The notes under the pieces are model-generated. The model saw nothing but the letters and a program-made list of their open reading frames with translations. It made no database searches and was not told where the DNA came from. DNA of 64,000 bases from Phaeacidiphilus oryzae TH49. GTDB lineage: Bacteria > Actinomycetota > Actinomycetes > Streptomycetales > Streptomycetaceae. The DNA lies in the NCBI RefSeq assembly GCF_000744815.1, contig NZ_JQMQ01000005.1:1992055-2056054 (forward strand). Direction: 5' to 3'. Below, in pieces: positions 54,535-63,630 of this stretch; the stretch's first letter is position 1, and each line of letters opens with the position of its first letter. Both the position numbers and the translations under genes were made by a program.

Positions 54535-56253
54535 TCACTCCCCCGCTTCGGATCGCTGCTGCTCGGCGCCGTCTGCGACGGCGTCTGCGGCGGTGGTGGC
54601 GGCGACGATGCCGTCGGCGCCTCCGCCGCCTCCGCCGCCCCCGGCGCGGCCCACGGTCGCGCTGACCGAGCCGCCGGGGGCCACGACGATCACCGTCTCG
54701 TCGTCGCCGGCATCGCCGTCCGCCGCGTCCACCGGCCGGACGTCCGCGGGAGCGCCGGCAGCGGCGTCCGCGCCGTCGGTCGTGCTTCGGCCGGTCGGTG
54801 CGGCGACGGAGCCGGGGACCGCGCCGGAGACCGTGCCGGAGAGCGAGGTGGCGCCCGAGGCCGCGCCCGGCACGGGCCGGGAACGCGGGCCGGTGCGGCG
54901 GAAGTCGGCCGGGCCCTGATCGGGGTCCGTCTCGGAGGCCGCAGCCGAGACCGAGGCCGAGACCGCCACCGACCCGGACCCCGGCCGCGACGCGGGCCGA
55001 GCGTCCACGACCGCGGTGGCGGTTCGGACGGCCGCGGGGCCGTCGGGGGCCTCCGCGGCGCCGGCGGTGCTCGGCCGCCCGCCCGCCGCCGGCGCCTCGG
55101 CCGGCGCGGCGTCAGCCGCCCTCTCCGGTGTGGAGCTCCCTGGCGAGGGGGCCTGCGGCGGCGCCGGGATGGCGACCACGTCGGACGCGGCCGCCCGGCG
55201 GGCGCCGGGCCAGTCCGCCCGCCGCCGGCGCGGCGGCTCGGGGCCGAGCTCGACCAGCCGGTCGGCCAGCTCGTGCAGCAGGATGCCGTGCCGGTAGGCG
55301 AGTTCACCGATCTCGGTGCGCGGCACACCGCTCACCGAGATGCAGGCGCCGGACTCCCGGCGCACCTCGGCGCCCTGCTCGACCAGCAGATCGGCCAGCC
55401 GCCCGACCTGCGGCCCGCGCACCGCGACCTCGTCGCGCAGCCGGGTGCGGACGAACTCCTCCACGGTCTGGTCGGCCAGCAGCACCCCGCTGTGCAGGCT
55501 GACCACCCGATCCGCGAGCCCGGCTGCCTCCTTGGGGTCGGTGCAGGTGAGAAGGACCGTCCCGCCGTTGGTGGCGAAGGCGCCGAGGAAGGCGTGGAAC
55601 CATTCGACGTTCTTCGGCGAGAGCCCCTGCGCGGGCGCGTCGAGCAGCAGGGTGTGCGGGTCGCCGAGGAGCGCGGCGGCGAGCGCCAGTCGCCGGCTCA
55701 TCCCCGGCGAGAAGGTGCGCAGCCGGTGCTCGGCGGCGCCGGCCAGTCGGGTCTGCTCCAGCAGCTGGTCGGCGCGCCGGGCCGGCACGCCGGCCGCGGC
55801 GGCCAGCAGCCGGAGGTGGTTGCGGGCACGCCGGCCGGGGTGGCCGGGCGGCGGGCAGCGGTCCAGCCGCTCGGTGGCGGCGGCACCGCGGAGGCCGCCG
55901 CCGTGAGAACCGCCGCCGTGGGAGCTGTCGCCGTGGGAGCCGTAGCCGCCGGAGCCCCGGTCCGGTGCCGGGCCGGACGCGACGGTGTGCGAGAGGCGGC
56001 GGCCCGGACGGTCCAGGAGGGCCCCGATCTCCCGCTCCGGCCTGCGGATCCGCCGGTAGGGGCGGCCGTCGAAGAGAGCCGTGCCGCGGCCCTTCTCCAG
56101 GCCGAGCATCAGGTGGAGGGCGGTGCTCTTACCGGCGCCCGAGGGGCCGAGCAGGGCGGTGATCTGGCCTGGGCGCGCATCGAACGTCAGGTCCACCAGC
56201 GCGGGCGGGCGGCGACGTCGGTAGGCCTTGGTCAGTCCGATCACTTGGATCAT
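54535..56253 (-). CDS. ABC transporter ATP-binding protein with degenerate catalytic residues and long disordered tail
   Basis: Of its 572 residues, about 1-330 form an ABC domain. Walker A is normal (GPSGAGKST, 36-44). The signature is altered to TFSPGMSRRLALAAAL. Walker B reads LLLDAPAQGL with Ala206 where the catalytic Glu belongs, and the switch region reads LLTCTDPKE with Thr238 in place of His. A Gly/Ser/His-rich insert (about 100-123) sits between Walker A and the signature. The last 230 residues are low-complexity Ala/Pro/Ser/Thr. ATP binding is likely and hydrolysis doubtful, unless another ATPase pairs with it. It starts at ATG 56251-56253. The 196 bp upstream hold no gene. Confidence 0.85.
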   Translation of the reverse strand: MIQVIGLTKAYRRRRPPALVDLTFDARPGQITALLGPSGAGKSTALHLMLGLEKGRGTALFDGRPYRRIRRPEREIGALLDRPGRRLSHTVASGPAPDRGSGGYGSHGDSSHGGGSHGGGLRGAAATERLDRCPPPGHPGRRARNHLRLLAAAAGVPARRADQLLEQTRLAGAAEHRLRTFSPGMSRRLALAAALLGDPHTLLLDAPAQGLSPKNVEWFHAFLGAFATNGGTVLLTCTDPKEAAGLADRVVSLHSGVLLADQTVEEFVRTRLRDEVAVRGPQVGRLADLLVEQGAEVRRESGACISVSGVPRTEIGELAYRHGILLHELADRLVELGPEPPRRRRADWPGARRAAASDVVAIPAPPQAPSPGSSTPERAADAAPAEAPAAGGRPSTAGAAEAPDGPAAVRTATAVVDARPASRPGSGSVAVSASVSAAASETDPDQGPADFRRTGPRSRPVPGAASGATSLSGTVSGAVPGSVAAPTGRSTTDGADAAAGAPADVRPVDAADGDAGDDETVIVVAPGGSVSATVGRAGGGGGGGGADGIVAATTAADAVADGAEQQRSEAGE

Positions 56254-56449
56254 GGCTGGCTCCTCAGAGTCCGGGAGCGTCCGGGACCAGCAGCACGATA
56301 GACGGACATTTTGGCTTTACCCGCCGGGCCCGACGCGGTTCGCGCCCCGGCCACCCGATTGGGTGAGGCACCGCCCCGGAGCAGCACCGCCCTTGCCCGG
56401 TACGGGGTTTGACGGCCGCTCAGGCGGCGGCGGGCCGACCCCGCGCGGC

Positions 56450-57223
56450 TCACTTCGCGCCGGAGGGGTCCGGCTCGGGGCGCAGCATCGGCGGGTTGAG
56501 CACGGTGGCGCCGCCGGCGCGGAACAGCTGGGCGGGCCGCCCGCCCTGACGGGTCGTCGTATTGCTGGTGGGCACCAGGAACCCCGGGGTGCCGGTGACC
56601 TTGCGGTGGAAGTTCCGCGGGTCCAGGGTCACCCCCCACACCGCCTCGTAGACCCGGCGCAGCTCGCCGACGGTGAACTCGGGCGGGCAGAAGGCGGTGG
56701 CCAGCGAGGAGTACTCGATCTTCGAGCGGGCCCGCTCCACCCCGTCGGCCAGGATCCGGGCGTGGTCGAAGGCGAGGAGCACCCCGGCCTCGCCGTCGTC
56801 GGCCCGGCCGAGCAGCTCCTCGATCGGCGCCCAGCGGACGCTGCGGACGTCGCCGCCGGCCCGCGGGGCGGGCAGGTTGGGCGCCAGCACCAGATGGGCC
56901 ACGCTGACCACGCGGAGCCGCGGGTCCCGGTGCGGATGGCCGTAGGTCGCGAGCTGCTCCAGATGCGCTCCCGGCGCGCCCTCCGGAGCGCCCGGGGCGC
57001 CCTGCACCCGCAGCCCGGTCTCCACCTGGAGCTCGCGTGCCGCCGCCTCGGTCAGCCCCTCGTCGAGGCGGACGAATCCGCCCGGGAGCGCCCAGAACCC
57101 CTGGTAGGGGGCCTCGCCCCGGCGTACCACGAGGCCGCAGAGCGCGTTGTCGCGGACCGTGAGGGCGACCAGGTCGACGGTGACCGCGAAGGGTGGGAAG
57201 GCCGACGGATCGTAGCGCGACAT
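56450..57223 (-). CDS. NrtR-like Nudix-domain transcriptional regulator
   Basis: The 257-residue protein has an N-terminal Nudix domain with box GGFVRLDEGLTEAAAREL followed by QVETGL. One of the two central Glu of the REUXEE motif is Val, so hydrolysis may be impaired. A C-terminal winged helix of the NrtR type follows (FTVGELRRVYEAVWGVTLDPRNFHRKV). NrtR proteins sense ADP-ribose derivatives and repress NAD-related genes, though no NAD gene is next to this one. It starts at ATG 57221-57223. A palindrome touching the start codon suggests autoregulation. Confidence 0.83.
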   Translation of the reverse strand: MSRYDPSAFPPFAVTVDLVALTVRDNALCGLVVRRGEAPYQGFWALPGGFVRLDEGLTEAAARELQVETGLRVQGAPGAPEGAPGAHLEQLATYGHPHRDPRLRVVSVAHLVLAPNLPAPRAGGDVRSVRWAPIEELLGRADDGEAGVLLAFDHARILADGVERARSKIEYSSLATAFCPPEFTVGELRRVYEAVWGVTLDPRNFHRKVTGTPGFLVPTSNTTTRQGGRPAQLFRAGGATVLNPPMLRPEPDPSGAK

Positions 57224-57225
57224 GC

Positions 57226-57251
57226 GACGATCATAGTCGTCCGTCTGACGA
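57226..57251. promoter_or_regulatory. Palindromic operator at the NrtR-like gene start
   Basis: GACGATCATAGTCGTC (57226-57241) has 5-bp perfect arms and a near-symmetric AT-rich centre. A third GACGA follows at 57247-57251. It abuts the start codon, the expected position for autorepression. Confidence 0.45.
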
Positions 57252-57286
57252 TAAAAAGCCGATCCGGGGCGCCCCGGCGGGCCCGT

Positions 57287-59575
57287 TCAGACGCCGAGTT
57301 GCAGGCCGGCCGGCGCCTCCTCCACCACGGCGACGCCGATCCGGCTGATCCGCACCGAGAACGGGCCGCCCGCCACCCGCAGCCCGGCCAGCTCCAGCTC
57401 CCCGAGCGGTGCGCTGCTCACCGGCCGGACCACCACCCGGCCGCCGGGCACGTCCGGCCGTACCCCGGCGAGCGCCGCCGCCACCTGCACCACCGCCGCC
57501 GAGGCGACCGCGCCCGGCCGGCAGGCGGCGGGGTGCGGCACCGGGCCGCGGGCCACCGGCGCCCGCTGCTCCCCCGCGTACATCTCCGGCAGCGTCCCGC
57601 CGAAGTGCCGTGCGGCGTCCAGGAGCCCGCCCAGCAGCGCCCCGGCCTCCCGCTCCAGGCCGATCTCGGCGAGTCCGGAGACGGCGAGCGCGGTCTCGTC
57701 CACCCGGACCGCGCCGGAGCGGTGGCCCAGCGGGCTGAACCAGGGCGACTTGGCGGTGAGGGTGCGCAGCCCCCAGCCGCAGTCCAGATCAGGCGCGGCC
57801 AGCCGGCGGGCGAGGACGCGGGCCTGGTCCGAGGCGAGGAGGCCGGGCAGCAGGGCGCCGTCCGCCGCCAGACCGGAGTCCAGCAGCTGGGCGTGGGCCG
57901 ATCCGGGGCCGGGGACCGGCGCCCGGTCAGGCCCCAGGGCCGCCGCGGGCAGGCCACCTGACAGGTCGTCGATCCAGAAGTCCGCGCGGAAACGCTCGCG
58001 CAGCGCCTCCGCCCAGCCCCGCCACTCCCCGCCGCCGGGCCGGCCGAAGGCGTCCAGCAGGTCGGCCCCGTGGAGGGCGGCGCGGTGCGCCAGCGCCTGG
58101 GTCACCGCGCGGGCCGGCGGCCGGTGCTCCGGCTCCCCCGCCGCTCCGGCCGTGGCGGGGCGTAGCTCCGGCAGGAAGCCGTCCCCGGCGGCCCGGCGCA
58201 GCCTGGCCAGGAACCGCTCCGCGGTCGGCAGCAGCGCCTCCACCTGCTCCGCGGGCAGGCCCCAGCGCCAGGCCTCGGCCAGGACGGTGACGAAGAGCAG
58301 CGAGGCCGCCGTCGCCGTGCAGGCGGGCGGCTGGCCCGGCCCCGACTGCCGGAGCGGCCCCGGCAGCAGCCCCTCGGCGGCCTCCGGCCCCTCGGCCCGG
58401 CGGCGGGCGAGTGCCCGCAGGGTCCCGGCCGCCAGCGCGGTGCCGAGCGGCAGCAGCGCCCGGGCGGTCTGCAGGGCGTCCAGCGGGATCAGGCCGAACC
58501 GCCAGGGCGCGCCAGAGGCCGGATACAGGTCCGCGGGGTGGTCCGGATCGATCAGCAGAAGGCCGCGCAGCTCGTCCAGGGAGCGGTCGAGCAGCGCCGG
58601 CAGCCGGTCGTCGTCGCAGCGGGCGACGAGCCGGGACCACGGGACGGCCGCCGTGCCGCGGCCGCGCGGCAGCAGTCCGGCCCGGCCGGGCGCGGTCTGG
58701 GTCTGCACGGTCAGCTCCACCGACCAGCGGCCGGCCGGCTGGAGTTCCAGCTCCCAGCGCAGGATCCCGGCCGAGGCCAGCACCGCGTGCGGGGAGGGCA
58801 CGGCGGTGACGGCGGCGGCGGTCGGCAGTCCCGGGGGCATCGGCGCCGCGGCCGACCAGCGCAGCCCGGCGGCGTGCACCCGGCCGGGCAGGTCGGGCCG
58901 GCGCTCGCCGGTGCCCACCTCGGCCAGCGGCGCGAGATCACTGCCCAGGCAGACCTCGAAGGCGAACCGGGCGGGCCGGACGCCGGCGTTGTGGACGGTG
59001 ATCCGTTCGCGCCCGGCTGCCTGGCGCAGCCGCTCCACGGTGACGCCAGGATCGGGGTCCGGATCGCCCGGGACGCGTACCGCGCCGAGGAAGCGGGCGG
59101 CCCCGGCGGAGGTCGGCGAGCCGTGCAGCGGGATCGGCTCCAGTCCGCCGAGCCGTACCTCGAGGCGGGCCAGGGCGCGGACGCCGTCCCGGTAGAAGCC
59201 GTCCCAGCCGAACCCGCGCAGCTGGCCGTCCGGGCCGGAGACGGCGAGCGCCGGGGCCTCCACGCAGATCACCGCGGAGTGGGCGGCGGGCGGGTGGCCG
59301 CGCCGCCCGGAGCCGGGGGCCGTGCCCCGCCCCGGAACCGCGCCCGGCCTCGCACCGGGCGGCCCGGCGGCCGGACTCGCGCCCGGGAGGCCGTACGGGC
59401 GCCGCTGGGCCGGCCCCGGCCATGGCCCCGGCTGCGGTCCGCGCGGTCCGCGCGACCCCCTCGACTCGGGCGGCTGGCCCGGCTGTCCCGGCTGCCCCGG
59501 CTGTCCTGGCGCGCGCGGCTCCCGCGGCTCCCGCGGCTCAAGCGGCTCGCGCGGCTCGCGCAGTGCGATCGTCAC
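57287..59575 (-). CDS. Glycogen debranching N-terminal-domain / amylo-alpha-1,6-glucosidase-like protein
   Basis: From GTG 59573-59575 (GAGGAG about nine bases upstream) the protein has 762 residues. The first 110 are low-complexity: REP repeats, then a collagen-like GQPGQPGQPGQPP stretch. A beta-sandwich N-terminal glycogen-debranching domain follows (GFGWDGFYRDGVRALARLEV to about residue 330), then an (alpha/alpha)6 barrel with the GH63/GH133-type texts LPALLDRSLDELRGLLL and LDCGWGLRTLTAKSPWFSPLGHRSGAVRVDE split by short loops. It may trim alpha-1,6 branches of storage glucan; catalytic acids cannot be assigned with confidence. It lies 63 bp upstream of the NrtR-like gene on the same strand. 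Confidence 0.8.
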   Translation of the reverse strand: MTIALREPREPLEPREPREPRAPGQPGQPGQPGQPPESRGSRGPRGPQPGPWPGPAQRRPYGLPGASPAAGPPGARPGAVPGRGTAPGSGRRGHPPAAHSAVICVEAPALAVSGPDGQLRGFGWDGFYRDGVRALARLEVRLGGLEPIPLHGSPTSAGAARFLGAVRVPGDPDPDPGVTVERLRQAAGRERITVHNAGVRPARFAFEVCLGSDLAPLAEVGTGERRPDLPGRVHAAGLRWSAAAPMPPGLPTAAAVTAVPSPHAVLASAGILRWELELQPAGRWSVELTVQTQTAPGRAGLLPRGRGTAAVPWSRLVARCDDDRLPALLDRSLDELRGLLLIDPDHPADLYPASGAPWRFGLIPLDALQTARALLPLGTALAAGTLRALARRRAEGPEAAEGLLPGPLRQSGPGQPPACTATAASLLFVTVLAEAWRWGLPAEQVEALLPTAERFLARLRRAAGDGFLPELRPATAGAAGEPEHRPPARAVTQALAHRAALHGADLLDAFGRPGGGEWRGWAEALRERFRADFWIDDLSGGLPAAALGPDRAPVPGPGSAHAQLLDSGLAADGALLPGLLASDQARVLARRLAAPDLDCGWGLRTLTAKSPWFSPLGHRSGAVRVDETALAVSGLAEIGLEREAGALLGGLLDAARHFGGTLPEMYAGEQRAPVARGPVPHPAACRPGAVASAAVVQVAAALAGVRPDVPGGRVVVRPVSSAPLGELELAGLRVAGGPFSVRISRIGVAVVEEAPAGLQLGV

Positions 59576-59658
59576 CTGTGAGCTCCTCGTGGTTCTGGTG
59601 GTCCTGCGGGTAAGCCCTGCGGGGCCGCATCCTGAGAACGGCCTTCGGCGGCGGCAGG

Positions 59659-60951
59659 TCACGGTCGTCCGTCCGGCTCCGGGGGCTCCTCGGGTGAGCG
59701 GCGCTGCCGGGGGATCCGGCCGTCGGGGTCGGCGGGGTCCTCGGGGGCGGCGGGGCCGGTGCGCCCGGCGCGCTCGATCCGCAGGCTCCGGCGCAGCCGC
59801 TCGGGGTCGGCGCCGGAGTTCACCGCCTGGTAGAGCAGCGTGGCGAAGGTGTACTCGGGGTCCGCGTCCAGCGCGGCGGCCAGCGCGACCCGGGAGGTGA
59901 CCTCGTCTCCGCCCACCCAGGAGACCCAGCCCAGCAGGGAGAGCGGGGCGGCAGCGTGGCCGCGGAACCGGCCCACGCAGTGCCGGGCGAGATGGCGCCA
60001 GAGCCGCCCGGCCGGGAGGAGCTCCGCCGGCTCCATCCACTCCGCCGCGCGGTCCCTGGTGTGCCGGTCCTGGAGGCCGAGGATGAGCCGGGCGGTGGTC
60101 TGGGCGGGCAGATGGGCGTCGCCGGAGCGGAAGCGCTCCAGGGCGTCCTCGATCAGCAGCCCGCTCTCCTGACGGACCGTCTCCGGTCCCTTCGGGGCGA
60201 GCAGTCGGACGCCCAGCGGGGCCGAGGCCTCCTCCAGCGCGCCGAGCTGCACCTCGGCCTGGAGGGCGCCCACCGGCGCGAGCTCGGCGTGCAGCTCCCG
60301 CAGCGTGCCGCGGATCCTGATCCCGGCGTAGGCGGCGGCCGCGGCCACCGGCGTGGTGCCCGGACGCTGCACCGGCGTGCCGCGCGGATCGCAGGCGCAC
60401 TCCGGCGAGCCATGGCAGCGGTACGACCACCAGCGGCCGTCCGAGACGCAGAGCGACTCGTGGACGGCGACCCCGTGGGCGCCGAAGGCCTCGGCGATCC
60501 GCCCGGCCAGCGGACGGAGCCGGTCGGCGGCGGCCCGCCCGCCGTCCTGGCAGAGGTAGACGACGACCGCGCGGGGGCGCGCCCGCCGCTGGTCCGAGAG
60601 GTCGAGGAGGGCGCGGGCCAGCTCCTCGGCGGCGGACGGCCAGTGCGCCTCGGCCGGCAGGTCGATCCGGATCGTCCCGCCCTGCTGCAGCCGGGGGCCC
60701 TGGAGCCCGAGGACGACCACGCTGTCGGTGGGGTGGAACCCGAGCAGGTACGGCAGCAGGTCGGCGACGTCCGCGGGGCTCCGCAGGCGGACGACCGGCC
60801 GCCGGGCCCACGGCTCCTCGGGCCCGGGCGGCACCGGCGGAACGGGCCGCACGGGCTCGGGGCGGTGCACGGGCTCAGGACCGTTCACGGGCTCGGGGCG
60901 GCGGACGGGCTCGGGGCGGCGGACGGCCGGGTCGGGGGTGTCGTCGTTCAT
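59659..60951 (-). CDS. DUF4192-family protein
   Basis: From ATG 60949-60951 it has 430 residues. After an N-terminal hexapeptide repeat (RRPEPV, NGPEPV, HRPEPV) comes the DUF4192 domain, with VVRLRSPADVADLLPYLLGF, SVVVLGLQG, VVVYLCQDG and SLCVSDGRWWSYRCHGSPEC. A long C-terminal helical part ends in YTFATLLYQAVNSGADPERL. The family is common in actinobacteria and of unknown function. It is 83 bp upstream of the debranching-like gene. The 279-bp divergent gap to the next plus-strand gene holds no ORF and no clear promoter match. Confidence 0.87.
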   Translation of the reverse strand: MNDDTPDPAVRRPEPVRRPEPVNGPEPVHRPEPVRPVPPVPPGPEEPWARRPVVRLRSPADVADLLPYLLGFHPTDSVVVLGLQGPRLQQGGTIRIDLPAEAHWPSAAEELARALLDLSDQRRARPRAVVVYLCQDGGRAAADRLRPLAGRIAEAFGAHGVAVHESLCVSDGRWWSYRCHGSPECACDPRGTPVQRPGTTPVAAAAAYAGIRIRGTLRELHAELAPVGALQAEVQLGALEEASAPLGVRLLAPKGPETVRQESGLLIEDALERFRSGDAHLPAQTTARLILGLQDRHTRDRAAEWMEPAELLPAGRLWRHLARHCVGRFRGHAAAPLSLLGWVSWVGGDEVTSRVALAAALDADPEYTFATLLYQAVNSGADPERLRRSLRIERAGRTGPAAPEDPADPDGRIPRQRRSPEEPPEPDGRP

Positions 60952-61230
60952 GGCACGACCGTGCCCGCTCCGGACCGCCGACGGGCTTCCCTGTCTGCAG
61001 CCTGTGGAAGGGCCCGGCCTGGGGGAACCCGTATCCCTCGAAAGCCTGAAAGCAGTATCGGGAACAAAGCATCGATAACGGAGCCGACAGGACGCCAGCG
61101 CCGTTGCCTGAGCGGCCTCCTGCCGTGAGAATTGGCGCGTACACCGGGGCGTCGACCGCCGTTCACCGGTCCGTCCGCACGCGTCCCGCTGTACGTCGGA
61201 GTGCCCCTTCGGGCACGGGGAGGGAGGACC

Positions 61231-61881
61231 TTGATCAACGGCTCCACCAAGGACCTCGCCCCCGAGCCCGGCCGCAGCCTCGACCCCAGCGCCTGGGCCG
61301 ACTCCGAGCCGGCGCCGCTTCGCGACCCGCGCGCGCTGGTCTCCGACCTGTTCCGGATCCACGCTCCCTCGCCCGCCGTGCCGGTGCTCGCCGTGGCGGC
61401 GGTCCTGGACGCCGAGGGCCGGCTGGTCGGCAGCGCCTCGTTCGCACCGCGCGCGGGCGCCGACGACGGCTGGGAGTTCCGCAACGCGCTGCTGGCGCAT
61501 CTGCGCAGGATCGTTCCGCACGGACTGCGCCGCGCCCACCCCGGGTACACCGCCGCGCTGATGCTGTGCCGCCCCGGCGAGCCCGGCTGGACCGAGCAGG
61601 ACGGCCCGTGGATGTGGGCGCTGCGGGACTCCTGCGCCCTCCACGGGCTGCGCTGCGGCGCGTACCTGACACTCAATCAGGACGGCTGGCATGTACTGCT
61701 GGACGGGCGGTCCGGGCGCAGTCCGCGCCTGGGCACGCGGCCGCAGGACGCGGTGCGGACGGTCCGCGCCCTCCCGGAGCCGGACCTGCGGCCCGCCGCC
61801 GAGCACCCGGCCGGCCAGGCCGGGGCGCGCGAGGCGGAACCCTACCTGGCCACCCGCCGCGCCGCCGCCTGGGGCGTCTGA
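61231..61881 (+). CDS. Conserved hypothetical protein
   Basis: The frame is open from 61132, but the only strong ribosome-binding site (GGGAGGGAGG) lies five bases before the TTG at 61231, giving 216 residues. GTG 61201 is an alternative. Clearly selected text includes LVSDLFRIHAPSPAVPVLAVAAVLD at about residues 38-62 and a Trp-rich part (WTEQDGPWMWALRDSCALHG). There is no signal peptide or membrane helix. I do not recognise a family. It is divergent from DUF4192 and convergent with the next gene. Confidence 0.65.
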   Translation: MINGSTKDLAPEPGRSLDPSAWADSEPAPLRDPRALVSDLFRIHAPSPAVPVLAVAAVLDAEGRLVGSASFAPRAGADDGWEFRNALLAHLRRIVPHGLRRAHPGYTAALMLCRPGEPGWTEQDGPWMWALRDSCALHGLRCGAYLTLNQDGWHVLLDGRSGRSPRLGTRPQDAVRTVRALPEPDLRPAAEHPAGQAGAREAEPYLATRRAAAWGV

Positions 61882-62050
61882 GCCCAGCGGTAGCCCAGCG
61901 GTAGCCCAGCAGTGGAGCAGCGGTAGCGCAACGGGGCGGCGCGGCGCCACGGCGCATCGCCCCCGCGCGCCGGAGAGGCGCGAAGGGGCGTGGGCGTGCA
62001 AGCACGCGCAAGGGCGTGCGGGGAGCGTGGCGCGTGGAGCGTGGCGCGTG
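61881..62050. repeat. Short tandem repeats in a convergent intergenic region
   Basis: An 11-bp unit agcccagcggt occurs three times at 61881-61913, starting in the stop codon of the preceding gene. A 14-bp unit gagcgtggcgcgtg occurs twice at 62023-62050. No coding signal is present. Confidence 0.7.
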
Positions 62051-62067
62051 GGGCGCTCAGCCCCGGA

Positions 62068-62744
62068 TCAGCCGGCCGCGGCCGGTTCCCGCCGCACCCC
62101 GGCGGCGTCCAGCAGCTTCCGCAGCCGCGGCTCCTCGCCGCAGACCACGAGGAGCGTACGGGCCCGCCCCAGCGCGCCGGCCAGCGCCTGGCCGATCCGC
62201 GCGTCGTCGCCGCCGTTGACCGCCAGCACCACCGCGGCCCGCTTGGCCGGGCGGCTGATCAGGGCGTCGGCGTAGAACACGTCCGCCGCCTCGTCCAGCT
62301 GGGCCCAGTAGCGGTCCTCGCCGAAGCCGGACTCGTGGACCTGCCACGGGTGGGGGTCGCCGGTGGTCAGCACCAGCACCTCGCCCGGCTCGCGGCCGGC
62401 CTCGAGCAGCAGGTCGACGGCCTCGTCGGCGCGGTCCAGGGCGTCCCCGGGGGCGGCGGACACCAGCTGGACCTCGGCCGTCGGCGGAGCGGCGGCCGCC
62501 GCGGCCGGACGCCGAGGCCCCGGGCCCGGCTTGGGGATCCGCACGGACTTGGGTCCGGGCCGGTCCGCGCGCGGCGGCGCGGGGCGCGGCGGCGCGGGCC
62601 GGGCCCGGCGGGGGATGCGGAAGAGGGGGAAGGATCGGGTGAAGCTGAGGGCTTGGCGGCTGCGTCCGACTCGTGGTGGGAAGGAACGCCGCTGCCGGGA
62701 ACGGTCTGGTGGATCTCCGGCTCCTCAGGGAGGTCTGACGGCAT
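62068..62744 (-). CDS. Hypothetical protein with a frame break
   Basis: The natural N-terminus appears to be ATG 62742-62744 (MPSDLPEEPEIHQTVPGSG), a Ser/Pro-rich stretch with good codon bias. This frame loses sense at about 62590-62625 in a run of GGGCCCGG repeats, while a second frame gains it (PAPPRPAPPRADRPGPKSVR and onward) and runs to the stop at 62068. The C-terminal domain has VQLVSAAPGDALDRADEAVDL, VLVLTTGDPHPW, YWAQLDEAADVFYADALISR and LLVVCGEEPRL. It looks like a nucleotide-fold domain. If the break is real, only the 158-residue part from GTG 62542-62544 would be made. Function unknown. Confidence 0.65.
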
Positions 62745-62870
62745 ACGCCGATGTCTATCAAATGGCGGTGAGCGGCGCATAGCCACCCCCCGCACCGAAT
62801 CGAACGCGGTGCGCCGTATCCGCTGGCCGCAGCACCTGTCGCGGCTCCCCCAGAAAAACCCGACGGCTCG

Positions 62871-63566
62871 TCAGAAACCCAGCGCCAGCTGCTCGTCGGG
62901 GCTCTCGCCGGCGCCGGAGCCCTGCCGCGGCAGCTTGCGGTGGCGCCACTGCGGCAGGTCGTCGAGATAGGCCCAGGAGAGCCGGTGGTGGTCGGTCGGG
63001 CCGAATTCGGACAGCGCCGCCCGGTGGACCGGGGAGGGGTAGCCGGCGTTCGACTCGAAGCCGTAGGCCGGGTACTCCGGCGCCAGCCCGGCCATCAGCT
63101 CGTCCCGATGGACCTTGGCCAGCACCGAGGCGGCGGCGACCGACACGCAGGACTGGTCGCCCTTGATCACCGTGCGGACCCGCCAGGGCCCGCCCAGGTA
63201 GTCGTGCTTGCCGTCCAGGATCACCGCGTCGGGGCGGATCGGCAGCGCCTCCAGGGCGCGCACCGCCGCCAGCCGCAGCGCGGCCGTCATCCCCAGCTCG
63301 TCGCACTCCCGCGAACTCGCCTGCCCCAGCGCGAACCCGGTCACCCACGTGCGGAGCTGCCCGGCCATCTCGGTGCGCCGCTTGGGGGTGAGGAGCTTGG
63401 AGTCGGTCAGCCCCTCCGGGGCCCGCCGCAGTCCGGTGATCGCGGCGCCGACGGTGACCGGCCCGGCCCAGGCGCCCCGGCCGACCTCGTCCACCCCCGC
63501 GACCACCTTCGCGCCGTGGGCCCGCAGCGAGCGCTCCACGCTGTGGGTGGGGGGAACGACGACCAT
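62871..63566 (-). CDS. rnhB: Ribonuclease HII
   Basis: The 231-residue enzyme cleaves RNA in RNA-DNA hybrids and removes misincorporated ribonucleotides. The active-site carboxylates are Asp26 and Glu27 ([15 protein letters not shown]), Asp118 (VILDGKHD) and Asp137 (IKGDQSC). The [10 protein letters not shown] text is also typical. It starts at ATG 63564-63566. The C-terminal 20 residues are a family-variable tail. It is 64 bp downstream of a TetR gene on the same strand and followed by the frame-broken gene at 62068. Confidence 0.95.
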   Translation of the reverse strand: MVVVPPTHSVERSLRAHGAKVVAGVDEVGRGAWAGPVTVGAAITGLRRAPEGLTDSKLLTPKRRTEMAGQLRTWVTGFALGQASSRECDELGMTAALRLAAVRALEALPIRPDAVILDGKHDYLGGPWRVRTVIKGDQSCVSVAAASVLAKVHRDELMAGLAPEYPAYGFESNAGYPSPVHRAALSEFGPTDHHRLSWAYLDDLPQWRHRKLPRQGSGAGESPDEQLALGF

Positions 63567-63630
63567 GACGGTGACCTGCCGGGTGTGCGCGGATGGGATC
63601 CTGGAACGGCACCAGCATAGGGCGCGGGGC

